A stretch of DNA of 64,000 nt, taken from Balanoglossus misakiensis (taxonomy: Eukaryota; Hemichordata). The stretch spans positions 20,336,001 through 20,400,000 of the forward strand of contig CM082576.2 in the NCBI GenBank assembly GCA_040954595.2, given 5' to 3'. Positions 1-9,954 of this stretch are shown here, in pieces (the stretch's first letter is position 1; every line of letters starts with the position of its first letter). The translations under genes were made by a program, and so were the position numbers. The notes beneath the pieces were generated by a model. That model ran no database searches and was not told the DNA's origin. It saw nothing but the letters and a program-made list of their open reading frames with translations.

Positions 1-367
1 GTGAATTGAAAGCTTTTTTTGACTGTTTCACATAGCCTTGTCTTACCATTGCCTTTAAAGTAGACTATTTTTTTCAAAACACATTCAAAACTTCTGTTTT
101 GGTTGCTAGAAGCCCACTCTGTCAATGCAAAGACTTATTTGGATAATGCCACAGACTCAGAGATCAATTCCAATTTTAATGAGATTAATGTGAAAAGCCT
201 AAACCCAATCCTGTCCAAATGTCTGTGTGTGTGTTGGAAATGGGACTTCAAGAGTTGCAAGTTCAACATCGAATTAAAAATTGGAAGTCATGAATTAAAC
301 ATGGTGGTTTGAATACTGGCCTTGATAATGCTCCATACTAACTAGGTTTGTTACTCTTTTTGGACAG

Positions 368-548
368 GCAATTTCACCACCAAAGATGACTTCCCAGCAG
401 GCACCAGCTGCTGCACTGAAAGCCGTAGAAGGTGTCATGCAAATGGCAAATGCTAGTCAGTTCAGTAAGACTCCACCAATTGCTGATGTGAATCCTATCA
501 ACTCCAAGCCCTAGAGATGGTCAGGTACTGATTCACAGCCACAAAGAG
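368..548 (+). pseudogene. MED25: MED25 linker exon, copy A (in-frame TAG)
   Basis: Acceptor TGGACAG precedes 368. The frame reads AISPPKMTSQQAPAAALKAV and continues to NPINSKP, then meets TAG at 512-514. Beyond the stop the same frame continues to a good donor (AAAGAG/gtaggt) at 549; an alternative donor lies at 525. The exon belongs to MED25 by position between the VWA-type and ACID-type exons of the copy B locus. This part of MED25 is a low-complexity linker poorly conserved between phyla, so the assignment rests on order. The copy B exon (28548) has the same TAG, so the stop is ancestral to the duplication or this is the true end of an isoform. Confidence 0.6.
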
Positions 549-1353
549 GTAGGTACAGTCAAACCTGTCTATACTGGCCAGTCAAGGGACTTTCCTAAAC
601 TGGCATTTATAGACAGGGGGCTTCGATAGACAGGTCAATTAATGTGCAATGTACATGTACATGAATTGAAACAAAGTGGCCACTATATAGTGGTGGAAAC
701 AAACACAGATTTGACTGTCAAATATGTTATGTTGCCACTGCAGTCATTTCGATTGGTTTGATTATACTTTGCCAAAACCTGAGGAAAAAAATATTCAAGT
801 TCCCCTTTTCATATTCTCCTATCAAAGGTATAATACGCCAATGTCATGGTAAAATTTTGGTGACATTTTCTGCTAACTGCTAAAGGCAAATTAACATTTG
901 TTTGTTTTTCAGTATTTTTCACTGAAGGAATTAACCCTAGTTTCTTGTTCAGCTCTGGATAGCTTTATGAAATGTTCAGTCTTTAGCTTTTCAACAGAAC
1001 TTGTACATGAGTAATGGGCATTGTGTATATTAAATGAACTCAGACTAGAATTTATTTTTCAACAATAACAATGTTGAACAATATGTAGAACACCATTGTT
1101 TGAAAACCAAACTCTGAGTACCTTGATCGTGCCATCTGTTCGACCGTGTCATTAGTTCGACCTTCCACTATTCTTTCGATAATTAATTATTTTATAACCT
1201 CGAAGTGTTGGACCAGTGCGTAATTGCCTACTGTGAATTTCCAGCCATTTGTTTCTGGTTGAATTATTGGCGTGATTACGGTAATTCTTAATGTTTTACA
1301 GAGTAGAATAAGACATCACGGCTGATATCCAAAGTTAATGTTGGAGTTATTTA
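549..1353 (+). other. MED25 intron, copy A
   Basis: No gene. Holds a common dispersed repeat (ACAGTCAAACCTGTCTATAC, CCAGTCAAGGGACTTTCC, 555-690). The counterpart in copy B is 28729-29516, and related words occur at 51505-51680 and 52145-52320. Confidence 0.7.
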
Positions 1354-1670
1354 AGCAATAAAACACTCCCAGCCATGGTATATCACGAGATTTTGACCAG
1401 TTCATGACATATACGCACGAGTGATAGCGAGTGCGTATATGGAGTTGAACTGGTCAAAATCGAGTGGTATACCATGGCCGGGGGTGTTTTATTGCTATTA
1501 TATCATGCCGGTATATTGAAACTTTGCATAAAACATTTTAAAAAGGCATTTTCTTTGACTATGATAAATAACTGTGGTATATGACTAATATATCACAGTC
1601 ACGTGTCGTGTCTCGACCAATAAAATAGCGTGATTTACACCATCAATATACTGGTATACTATAATAACGA
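1354..1670 (+). mobile_element. Palindrome-headed TIR element (family P1), copy A, forward
   Basis: A 143-base palindrome (1354-1496; outer word AGCAATAAAACAC, inner stem around CATGGTAT and GACCAGTTC, loop ACGAGTGATAGCGAGTGCG) is followed directly by an element with inverted ends TATTATATCATGCCGGTATA and its complement near 1640-1670. The reverse-oriented sibling is at 2766-3077 and the copy B counterpart at 29517-29830. The interior holds no gene. Confidence 0.8.
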
Positions 1671-1698
1671 TTTAATACTACTCTGTTTACTTATGCAG

Positions 1699-1839
1699 TC
1701 ATCGATGCAAACAGGAGTGCAGTCAACACAACCGACAGTACCTAATGTGAGCTGCAGCAAGAATCCACCTGTCACCACTGGCACCAATGTTGTTCGAACT
1801 CTGACACAGCCACAAGTACATGTACAAAACCAGTCATTG
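1699..1839 (+). CDS. MED25: MED25 linker exon (Ser/Thr/Gln-rich), copy A
   Basis: A 141-base exon (47 codons) between acceptor TTATGCAG and donor gtatgt, open in one frame: SSMQTGVQSTQPTVPNVSCS through TLTQPQVHVQNQSL. Its Gln/Thr/Val-rich character fits the disordered linker between the N-terminal VWA domain and the C-terminal ACID domain of Mediator subunit 25. The copy B exon is 29862-30002. A palindromic element sits immediately upstream in the intron, and the TIR of that element ends only some 30 bases before the acceptor. Confidence 0.6.
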
Positions 1840-2297
1840 GTATGTTATGTTATGAACTGAGTTATAATACCCATCTATCCCTTTTGCCTGGCAAGTGACA
1901 TTTTATCACTTTTCAGTATTTTAATAGAACTGCATTTGTATAATTTGTTACCTAACATGACATCAGAAGATGGCAGCTTGATATCTTAACTGAGGACATT
2001 GGATGACCAGTAGATAAAGATTTTCTTTGATATCAATGACATCAGACGCAGTTCCATTGGCATTCAAATTTCCAGCTAACGGGGAATTTCAGCAATGTGG
2101 TGCAAATGACGACTGTGCAGACGAATGCCAAGATGCTGTTGAGGCACCATGACTGATACATGTTACCTGTCTGGTGGTTCTAAAGTATAAACACATATGG
2201 AAAAATATTATACGGGATACCACAATATTGTTTTCCCATTACCTGGAAATGACAATGCTTTGTGTCACATGGCCAGATCATGTGATTGATATTTAAT

Positions 2298-3077
2298 CAA
2301 TAACCCCCACTGAAGGCGGGTATACGCGATATTTTGGTACAATTCGAGACATATAGCACGAGCCGTCAGGCGAGTGCTATATGGAGGAAATTGTACCCAA
2401 ATCAAGTGTATACCCGACTGAGGCGGGGGTTATTGCCATTATATTATATCAACAATTGTTTTTGTGGCATATCAGTGTCATTTTCTTACCGAAACTGAAA
2501 TTACGATCGTGAACCAACATGGCGACGATGAATGTAAACACGAGCGGCCGGGATCGAGCATTAAACATGAAGCAGACGACAAAAAGTGACAAGACGGGCA
2601 TCGCGCGTGACAAAGTGACAAATATTTTCACAGAGCAGTTCCAAAATGAAACATCTGTTCATTCAACAGTATTTTTGTTTTATTTATTTGATTTAAACAC
2701 GCGCGACTGTGGTTTAACCGCACATTTTTGCTGCCATATGCTAGTTCAGCAGTGCATTATTGAGTATTATATTATACCAGTATATTGATGGTGTAAATCA
2801 CGCTTTTTGATTGGTCGAGACACGACACGTGACCGTGATATATTAGCCATATACCACAGTCATATATCATAGTCAAAGAAAATGCCTTTTTAAAATGTTT
2901 TATGCAAAGTTTCAATATAACGGCATAATATAATAGCAATAAAACACCCCCAGCCATGGTATACCACGAGATTTTGATCAGTTCAACTCCATATACGCAC
3001 TCGCTATCGCTCGTGCGTATATGTTGTGAACTGGTCAAAATCTCGTGGTATACCATGGCTGGGGGTGTTTTATTGCT
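2298..3077. mobile_element. Palindrome-rich composite in MED25 intron, copy A
   Basis: Palindrome 2298-2435 (CAATAACCCCCACT ... GGGGGTTATTG, loop GAGCCGTCAGGCGAGTGC), about 330 bases of spacer, then a P1 element in reverse orientation (2766-3077) ending in its own palindrome (2935-3077). The spacer carries a short GC-rich start-like ORF (MATMNVNTSGRDRALNMKQT, 2519 on). The counterpart in copy B is 30303-31108. Confidence 0.75.
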
Positions 3078-3188
3078 TAATTTTAGCATCGCTGGATTGA
3101 GCTCTCATCCAATCAGAATTGTGGACGGTAGCATGATATAATATAATACAGAATTATTTACAGTCATGATTTGTATGTGTTATTACAG

Positions 3189-3351
3189 GATAATACTTCA
3201 CTACCAATGGATCTGGACATACCAGTGCCCTCTACAGCTCAAGTGCATCAAGTTGACTCACCAGCAGCAAGTTGATCCACAACAACAAAAACAACAACAA
3301 CAACAACAGCAGAAAAGTGTTGTTTGGCACGGAGCCTTGGAATGGCAAGAG
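3189..3351 (+). CDS. MED25: MED25 exon entering the ACID/PTOV domain, copy A
   Basis: Acceptor TATTACAG, donor gtgtgt. The reading frame ends with a Gln tract (CAA repeat) followed by KSVVWHGALEWQE. That ending matches the start of the MED25/PTOV1 ACID domain, where vertebrate proteins have a W-x-G-x-LEWQE motif. The ACID domain is the surface that activators bind on Mediator. An alternative frame of the first half (SLPMDLDIPVPSTAQVHQVD) also looks like natural linker, so there may be a frameshift near the CAGCAGCAA run. The exon is 6 bases shorter than its copy B counterpart at 31220-31388. Confidence 0.8.
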
Positions 3352-3907
3352 GTGTGTACAGCTCACATACAAATAACTAATTAAAACAATTGACTGTAGG
3401 TCAATGGGGTTATTGTGGTTGGATCATGTTGGATAGTGAGCATTTTTCGATAAACGATTTGATTTTTAGGGTGCTTCCAGATGTATCTTTGGAGGGTACA
3501 CATTACACAAATTATGAGCTTGGCTGAACAACGTGTGGTAGTACCCATCAAGGAAGTACACAGATTGGTCTTTCATCCAGAGGCACACAGTGTACATGCA
3601 ATGCAATCATTTCCCTTTGTATGTCTTAACAAAGCAACCTTATACCACAGAAGCAGATTTAGATAAAAAATTTCATCTGGGTGATAAACTATATAAGTCC
3701 ACTGTAACTTGGGATTTGAAACTCAATGATAATTTTGTTAGTGACATTCTCGTGTTGGATGACCTACAACACTTTGTATTCATTAATTCATTGCATAAGT
3801 AGAGGTGAAATATTTAAATACATGTAATAACACATGTTAGCGAGGGCAATATCATGATCTTTGGCCTGCACAAGGGATGATGATTGGAGTCAATTTTTTC
3901 CCCACAT

Positions 3908-4015
3908 CAATCACTTGGTGCCATGTTTCAAAACTCACGCACTGTGGAGTTCCAGTTTATGAATAACAGCCAGGAAGCATACATATCTCTCTTCAGAATA
4001 ATGTCTGGAGGATTT
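3908..4015 (+). pseudogene. MED25: MED25 ACID-domain exon with lost splice acceptor, copy A
   Basis: A 108-base exon in phase 0, reading QSLGAMFQNSRTVEFQFMNN then SQEAYISLFRIMSGGF. It matches the vertebrate MED25/PTOV1 block TLGPLFRNSR...FHFTN...LYRIMGNGF. The donor gtaagt is intact. The acceptor is CCCACAT here (3901-3907), where copy B has CCCACAG, so the AG dinucleotide is destroyed. If this copy is transcribed the exon should be skipped or mis-spliced. The block that precedes this in vertebrate ACID domains was not found in the 3352-3907 intron. Confidence 0.85.
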
Positions 4016-4097
4016 GTAAGTATTATCTTATAATTGCACTGTAAAATTAAAGGATCATGTCAATTGTACTGCCATGCACCTGCAACTGACCCTCCAG

Positions 4098-4220
4098 ATA
4101 TGAATGAATGTCACAGTGGTGGAAATGCATGTCAACACTGTTGTATGAATACCCATGGTAGTTATCTCTGCGCTTGCAGACCAGGATTCTATCTGCTGGA
4201 AGATGGCCATGCATGTGGCG
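4098..4220 (+). CDS. Calcium-binding EGF exon 1, copy A
   Basis: A 123-base phase 1-1 exon between CCTCCAG and gtatgt. It encodes one cbEGF module: DMNECHSGGNACQHCCMNTH then GSYLCACRPGFYLLEDGHAC. The D-x-N-E-C start, the six-cysteine spacing and the aromatic residue after the fourth cysteine are typical. In copy B the fifth acceptor-to-exon region differs by an 850-base deletion here, which leaves only 80 bases between the MED25 exon and this one. The parent gene (a secreted or membrane multi-EGF protein) is not identifiable from four modules. Confidence 0.85.
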
Positions 4221-4238
4221 GTATGTAACTGTGGATTT

Positions 4239-4380
4239 TGGTCTCTTCTGTGGCTACATTGTTTGGGGATTGTATATTGCTATGGTTACAATCAGCTAAA
4301 CATTGGTCTCTTCTGTGGCTACATTGTTTGGGGATTGTATATTGCTATGGTTACAATCAGATAAACATTGGTCTCTTCTG
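4239..4380 (+). repeat. 64-base tandem repeat after cbEGF exon 1, copy A
   Basis: Two full units of TGGTCTCTTCTGTGGCTACA...GGTTACAATCAGCTAAACAT and part of a third, split by the insertion at 4382. Copy B has three units (33102-33295). The array begins about 20 bases after the exon donor. Confidence 0.85.
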
Positions 4381-4381
4381 T

Positions 4382-5132
4382 AGTGCCTTTCTCACGTGCC
4401 GTCAACGCTGCCCCAGCGGCTGCCCTAGGGCGGCGTTAATTTGTAAGTGCCACGTGTGAAAAGGTGAGAGCAGCCCTGCGCCGCTCTTTTTTTGTGACGG
4501 TGTTGAGGGGTGGGACCTGGGTCGGGGCGCCGCACTAAACAGCGATTCAAATCACGTGTGAACAGAAACACCGCACTAAACGCCGATCTAAACGCACTCT
4601 GCCGACGCGGTTTGTCTCATTAAGCGCTGCATTAAGCGTTGAGGTTCACTTTACTAAAACAATGGCCGAAGCAGTGTCTCGAGGCAACAATTGGAATGAC
4701 ACGGAAATGGCCAAGGCACATACAAAGGAATTGCAAACTCGACCTCCAACGACGATTTAGTAGCATGGACTGCAGTCTTCCAGGCGCAACCTCCAATGAA
4801 AGGTTACCATAAACCGGTATCGGTTCATTCAAATGCCCATGAAATCGGCGCCGGCGACGTTTAAAAAGCAAATTCAGGAGTACCATATACAGTAGCTCTG
4901 GACTTATACGCTGTTTGGGTATAAGTCCAGAGCTACATATACAGTAAACACATCACTGAATCCGCCATTGCGACCTTTAGCCACGCTGCTATGGACGCAT
5001 TGAGTGCGGTGATCCCGTCCCTTTTATACACATGTGAATGCAAAACTATTTGAGTCGCTGATAAGAATGTTTACCAACTTTTATAATCCCAAAAAGGGCG
5101 CCCTAATCATTGCACGTGTGCAAGCGACTTGT
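4382..5132. mobile_element. 751-base insertion present only in copy A
   Basis: Copy B reads CTTCTGTGGCTACAC where copy A has CTTCTGT, 751 bases, then GGCTACAC. The insert is GC-richer than its surroundings. It starts with a CACGTG-containing hairpin (CTCACGTGCC ... GCCACGTGTG) and ends CACGTGTGCAAGCGACTTGT. Frame MAEAVSRGNNWNDTEMAKAH (4662 on) resembles the SANT/Myb-like start of Harbinger-type proteins but stops soon after. It contains a perfect 17-bp hairpin (4892-4936). Terminal repeats are not clear enough to classify it. Confidence 0.7.
4892..4936. repeat. Perfect 17-bp-stem hairpin
   Basis: TAGCTCTGGACTTATAC, a short loop GCTGTTTGG, then GTATAAGTCCAGAGCTA. It is flanked by ATATACAGTA on both sides, so it may itself be a small insertion within the 751-base element. 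Confidence 0.9.
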
Positions 5133-5732
5133 GGCTACACTGTTTAGGGATTGCATATTGCTATGGTTACAATCAGCTAAACACACATCCTGTCTATCCA
5201 TTGCACACATTTTAAAATTTGAAATCAACCGCACACTCGTACTGAACACATGTTTGTTGAAATTGTATCTTAGAATTTTTCCAATTATAATTATGCATAA
5301 TATAAACAAATTAACAAATGTGAAAACTTATCTTTGAAAATGTGTTTGCAAGGGTGAAGAAGTAATCTGTATTTTAAAAATCAGACAAAGTTTTGCTGAC
5401 AGGGTACACAAGTTTCAGGGGATTTTGGAGAGAGTGTTAAAATTCCTAGGAAGAGATTGCCATGGATATTGAGGACTTTGGTGTAAACACAATTAATTGA
5501 TCAAGAAATATGTGGTTAAGAATATGTGTCATCAACCTCACACGACACTATAAGACTGTCTGATATATTCATGTACAAGTATTTTCACTACTTATTTGCA
5601 TAATTCAATGGAATTAACATAAATTATCAACCTATAGCTAAGTAAATTACCTCTGCAAAGAATAAATATACACTCAGAAAATTCATATAGTTTTCATCTC
5701 ATTACAAAATGCTTCTCTGAGGGTACAGTAAT
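5133..5732 (+). other. EGF-gene intron, copy A
   Basis: AT-rich, nearly identical to 33250-33855; nothing else recognisable apart from the third tandem-repeat unit at its start. Confidence 0.7.
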
Positions 5733-6473
5733 AGTCTTTACGGCCCTGATACGGGTTTTGCGGCCCGAGGTCGTACGGCGGAAGCGCCCGACCGCAGGGA
5801 GGGCGCGAATCGCCGTACGACCGAGGGCCGCAAAACCCGTATCAGGGCCGTAAAGGTTTTATCATATGCCTTATTGAACAATAATCAACAAGAAATTAAT
5901 AAAATACACATTCTGTAATATTTTGGAATGTAAATATTACGTTTTTATCTATCGTTTTGAAATGATCAATCGCGTAGCATAGAGCCGTATTCCTCCAGTT
6001 CTTGCGGATTGATATGCACGATGTCATTTGTTTACATTCTATTGCACGTGAGATATAGACGCGCTCGAACTCACACAGCTGAGCGCGAGCAAAACATTAT
6101 TTTTTCTTCGCGACGATCGACGCCGACAGTCACATATTAATCAGATCAATTCATCAATTTTACTATTCATATTTCCAAATAAAGCTCTACAACATGCAGC
6201 GATTACGGGAGATGATGGGATTCGGTAGCGGCATAGGACGTACACACACTGCAAGTGCACTAGTCTTTGACACCGCACCAGAAAAATTAAATTCAGAACG
6301 TAGCAACGACAACTTTCGAATCTCGCGCAATAAACACAAAACTAGATCCGGATATTGAACGCGTCTTCCAAATATGGTCACCGGGCCGGGGCGTGATAAG
6401 CAAAAAAACTGCACGGATGTGAGGGCGCTTTTCCCCATAGACTTTACATTGGCACGTGAATATAGGCATATGA
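5733..6473 (+). mobile_element. Palindrome-headed 741-base element, copy A, forward
   Basis: Present in A and absent in B, where GTAATTTTTAAC is uninterrupted (33853). The left end is a strong palindrome (TCTTTACGGCCCTGATACGG to its complement at 5865, loop around GCGCCCGACCGCAGGGAGGG). Next come inverted ends TTATCATATGCC and GGCATATGATAA. The flanks share TAAT. A GC-rich interior has a start-like ORF from 6194 (MQRLREMMGFGSGIG). The sibling in reverse orientation is 21597-22331. Confidence 0.85.
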
Positions 6474-6860
6474 TAATTTTTAACGGGTATATTCTTGATA
6501 ACTCATCACCGTGAATGATCATTTCAAAACTTAACAAGGCATATGGCTAAAGAGGATTCAGTGTTTGTGCACCTTCTATCAACAATGCTGGATCTATTGA
6601 CAGTTTTCAAAGGGGTTTTTAAGACTCGTCCTTTTATTCAGCACTATTTCATTCCATTGCTTTTTTGGTTTATAGGGATTGTCTTTCAGAACTGTTTCTG
6701 TTTGTTTGGGGGTTTTAAGTGTAATTGTTATCCTTTAAGCATTCACTTGTTTTCTAATTTTATTATTTTCTGTAGAAAATGCACTGAGATGTATGTGTAT
6801 TACTTTTGTTAGGAAATAAATAATAATAAATTTATTAATAATAACTACCTTTGATTTCAG

Positions 6861-6988
6861 ATTTCAGATTTTTCTCAATGAATATATGGAGAGAGCAGAT
6901 CTTTGTGGAGGCCAGTGTGTGAATACAGCAGGGTCTTTTTATTGCACTTGTGCTGTGGCATATTGATTGGTCAATGGAGATTGTACAG
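6861..6988 (+). pseudogene. cbEGF exon 2, copy A (damaged)
   Basis: Matches the copy B exon 35041-35157: NEYMERADLCGGQCVNTAGS, then FYCTCAV and an in-frame TGA, then LVNG. In copy A the acceptor area is further disturbed by a small insertion (TTTCAGATTTTTC), which breaks the DVNE start. The donor gtaaga is intact. This module can no longer be translated through in frame. Confidence 0.8.
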
Positions 6989-7559
6989 GTAAGATCAACA
7001 CAATATAGAAATAATGCACAACGCCCTGACCATTAACGTTTGTTTTTGGGCAAGGGCGAGGGGAAAGCCCAAAATTCATGGGCAAGGCTTCTGAGCCCAT
7101 GAAATTTGGCTTTCCTAGAGCCCGAGCCCTATATTTATTTCCATTACATTACCAACAATCTCAAGAAAACCATCAATATTTATGAAAATGTCCCACACAC
7201 AAGACTAGGGGCCCCAGAACTTGTGTTATGCAAAATGTTGTGTTCACTGAACTATTTGCTAATATTACTATTCAGATTTACGGGCATGTAAACAAACCAT
7301 TACTGGGTATTTGTGGTCAGTGATGTCGTTCATCTTGCCCAATTAAAATGCGACGCACAGACCATGGTAATATAATATGTGGTCAACGAAAGGTCCTATA
7401 TCTGTAACTTTTGAATTTTTATTCAGTATTATGCTTGTTATCAACCATCATTTCTTGTTCAGCTCGGTGAAGCAGGGTAAGCAATGTTGTTATTGTTTAA
7501 AAATTGTATTCAAGCCTGGGTCTGGACTTGGATGCAATTTGTCAATAATAACAGTGATT

Positions 7560-7693
7560 GGTAACTGCATGTTTTCATAACTGGCTATCTGTTAAAGAGA
7601 CCATTTGCTGTGTGTACAGTACACATGCCATTGGCAGCTTATGGGTCAGCCAGTGTTTGCCTGTTAATCTCTCGTTGTGTATGTGTGTCTGTA
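7560..7693 (+). repeat. Left half of the dispersed repeat hit by the 12 kb element, copy A
   Basis: Contains CCATTGGCAGCTTATGGGTC and AGTGTTTGCC...CTCTCG, ending GTGTGTCTGTA. The right half resumes at 19626 (TGTATATGTACTCCGTGTAG, then AATGGGACCACTGTGTCCTT). Uninterrupted relatives are 53935-54540 and 61853-62480. The same split halves occur in copy B (35728-35862 and 48472-48530). Confidence 0.85.
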
Positions 7694-7852
7694 CAGTCAG
7701 ATCGCATGGTACTCATTAACATATGTTAATGAGGGAAAGTACTTCATACCATGTAGCCGTTACCGTGGGCCCCGCTGAAGGGTCGCGAAATAGGCCATTT
7801 TTTTACGCGACATTATAGACCTGATTTCAGGCGAACAGGACTGTGTACAAAA

Positions 7853-8673
7853 TTGAGTATAGACAACTCAGGTTTTAAAGGATTTTCATCATTTCCACTG
7901 TGTCAATGTCAGTACATCCTTGCTATGAGAAAAAGCCATCCCTTGTGTACTTCGTGCTTATCGCGGGCAAACAATTTGTTTAAAATCCCTGATTTTGATA
8001 TGGTGCAAACATTTCACCAACAAATAACACACCATTTGCCCTTACTCAAGACACCCTGATTTGTTTGAAATGCTATAAAACATTTGTTGCTTTAGCGGAA
8101 AAAGCAAGGTGTAGTATTCAACAAGGCCTAATTATGTCGAGTGATATAGCACTTGCTGAAGAAATTAAAAAATATGTCACAATGCTACAAAAAGGCTGCA
8201 GCTGTGACACCGACTTGGTGAATTTTGCATGCTGGAAAACTGTTGTCTTTTTAGGAGAAGTGCTCCTCAGAAAACACGCCATTCTATTGTTTGACGTCAG
8301 GCAATATTTCAATGATTGTTTAGATGATGAATATCAGCCTTTGCGACCCAAGGTCAAGGTACAACCAGTGGAATTCCACAGAAAACCTAATAGCTGGCTT
8401 ATTCGGGAATTTCTATGTGTGTATTATCCAATTCACCTTTCTGTTGTATCAAAAGTGAGTAGAAAGTTCTCCACCTTTTTGTACCGAACGGGTTCAGATC
8501 TCACTATTCCCTCCAAAATGCACTTGTCGAACATCCCCAGTATGTTGTGCATACAACAGATAGAGAGGCTTGAAAAGCAAGTAAGAGACTTGAGTAAAGT
8601 TGACGTTGACTTTTTCAAAATGCTTGATTGGGTGGCTGTGAAATTAAATGCCAGCATTTATCAGCAATCTTAA
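7853..8673 (+). pseudogene. Transposon N-terminal segment (CxxC-rich), copy A
   Basis: Two frames joined by a one-base shift near 8030 carry CTSCLSRANNLFKIPDFD and LICLKCYKTFVALAEKARCS. The two CxxC pairs about 45 residues apart look like a zinc-binding unit. There follows LAEEIKKYVTMLQKGC and FRKPNSW...REFLCVYYP-type sequence. It lies 160 bases inside the left TIR, where the protein start is expected. At the 3' end copy A and copy B differ by a base (TTCCCTCC against TTGCCCTCC), so the downstream frame is uncertain. I recognise no named domain beyond the CxxC pairs. Confidence 0.6.
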
Positions 8674-8777
8674 AAATTCAGTATAAATTACTGCAAAACA
8701 AACTGTTGAACTGAGTACACTTGATGTTGAATATATTGTCAGTGAGATTGACCCTGTGTTATGGAATACTATTTTTA

Positions 8778-9254
8778 TATATAATCCCATGATATTTTTC
8801 TTTGTTTGACGTCATCGTATACGAGTGTTTTCGCAGAGCTGTGCAACTTCGAGCCCTAGGCGAGAAGTTGCTAGACTCCGCGAAAACCACGAGTATACGA
8901 TGACGTAAATAAAGAAAAATATCATGGGATTATATATTTATCACATGAACAGTCTTCTTATTTTTCGTTAGAAGAGGTAGGATACAATATTCCAATATCC
9001 TGCTAAAATATTCGAGCGGCCTTGTACTTTATTTAGCGGGATTACGTTCTTTCCCCTGTGCAACGATCTGTGGCCCCAACGAGATATGCTAATTATGGAA
9101 TCACTTTCATTCATAAAGTGAAATCGACTTTCAAGTTTTTACACTTTTGCGTCTTGTCTACCAATCAGATTCGCGGAGTCAGTCACATGGGCCAGAATTT
9201 TGATACATTCTGCCTGTCAATCATTGTCTCGCGCTGTGTACATGTCAACACAAC
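8778..9254 (+). mobile_element. Truncated palindrome-headed element (family P2), inside the 12 kb element copy A
   Basis: Palindrome 8778-8937 (TATATAATCCCATGATATTT and complement; loop TTCGAGCCCTAGGCGAGAAG), then the inverted end ATTTATCACATGAAC. Similarity to the full P2 copies (36942-40892, 54947-56165) stops at about 9257, so its right part is deleted here. Confidence 0.8.
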
Positions 9255-9954
9255 GTCCTAGCAATTCGTTGAACAACAGTGAATGCAGTAAATTAAAAAG
9301 CCCCAACTTTGAATGGAATAAACACTACTATGGATTTTATGACCAGCACTCTATGGAGAGTAGAGCACAATTCCTCAGGCGTTTGTTTTGTGTGTATGAT
9401 ATTGTTCACTTGTTCTGATCATTGTACTTACCCATTGCATACTTACCTGGCTGACATTGTTGAAGGTTATAGTAGGTCATCTACTCTAGTGAAAATTCTA
9501 AATTGATTTGGTATTATTTGTTCTGGAGATACATTGCATAGATACATGTTGGGAGTTATCAACAAAAGAACATCAGCTGATTTCACAGAGGAAAATATTG
9601 CAAATAATGCATTTTGTATAATTTCCATTGACAATATTGATAAATCAGCTAAATATGCAGCTGTTAGAGCTGATCCAAAGGACAGAGGTTTCCACGGTAC
9701 TTCTTATCAAATGGTCCAACCAAAACCAAAGTCAATTTTGAACAGTGTTGATGGTATTGTTTTTGGCTGTCATGACAAACATTCAACTGTCAAAGATTTT
9801 AAGCTATTCAACATATATGGTGATGGAAGGTGCTTTTTCAGGAGCATCTCTGTGAGAAATGATATTGCATTGCAAAATTGCGATCATTTACCTAGTGGAC
9901 TCCCTTCTGACCCAATTTTAGCTGACCGAGAGAAAATATTCGCAGACAAGTTAA

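Noticed and set aside
103-312. ORF of 69 residues at the window start
   Set aside because: Intron sequence upstream of the MED25 exon at 368, and the copy B counterpart is broken.
2519-2788. ORF MATMNVNTSGRDRALN... as a host gene
   Set aside because: It lies between palindromes of a mobile composite and is duplicated with it, with no splice partner; noted instead as a possible captured start exon.
4239-4365. Possible CRISPR-like array
   Set aside because: The 64-base units are contiguous without spacers and lie in a eukaryotic intron.
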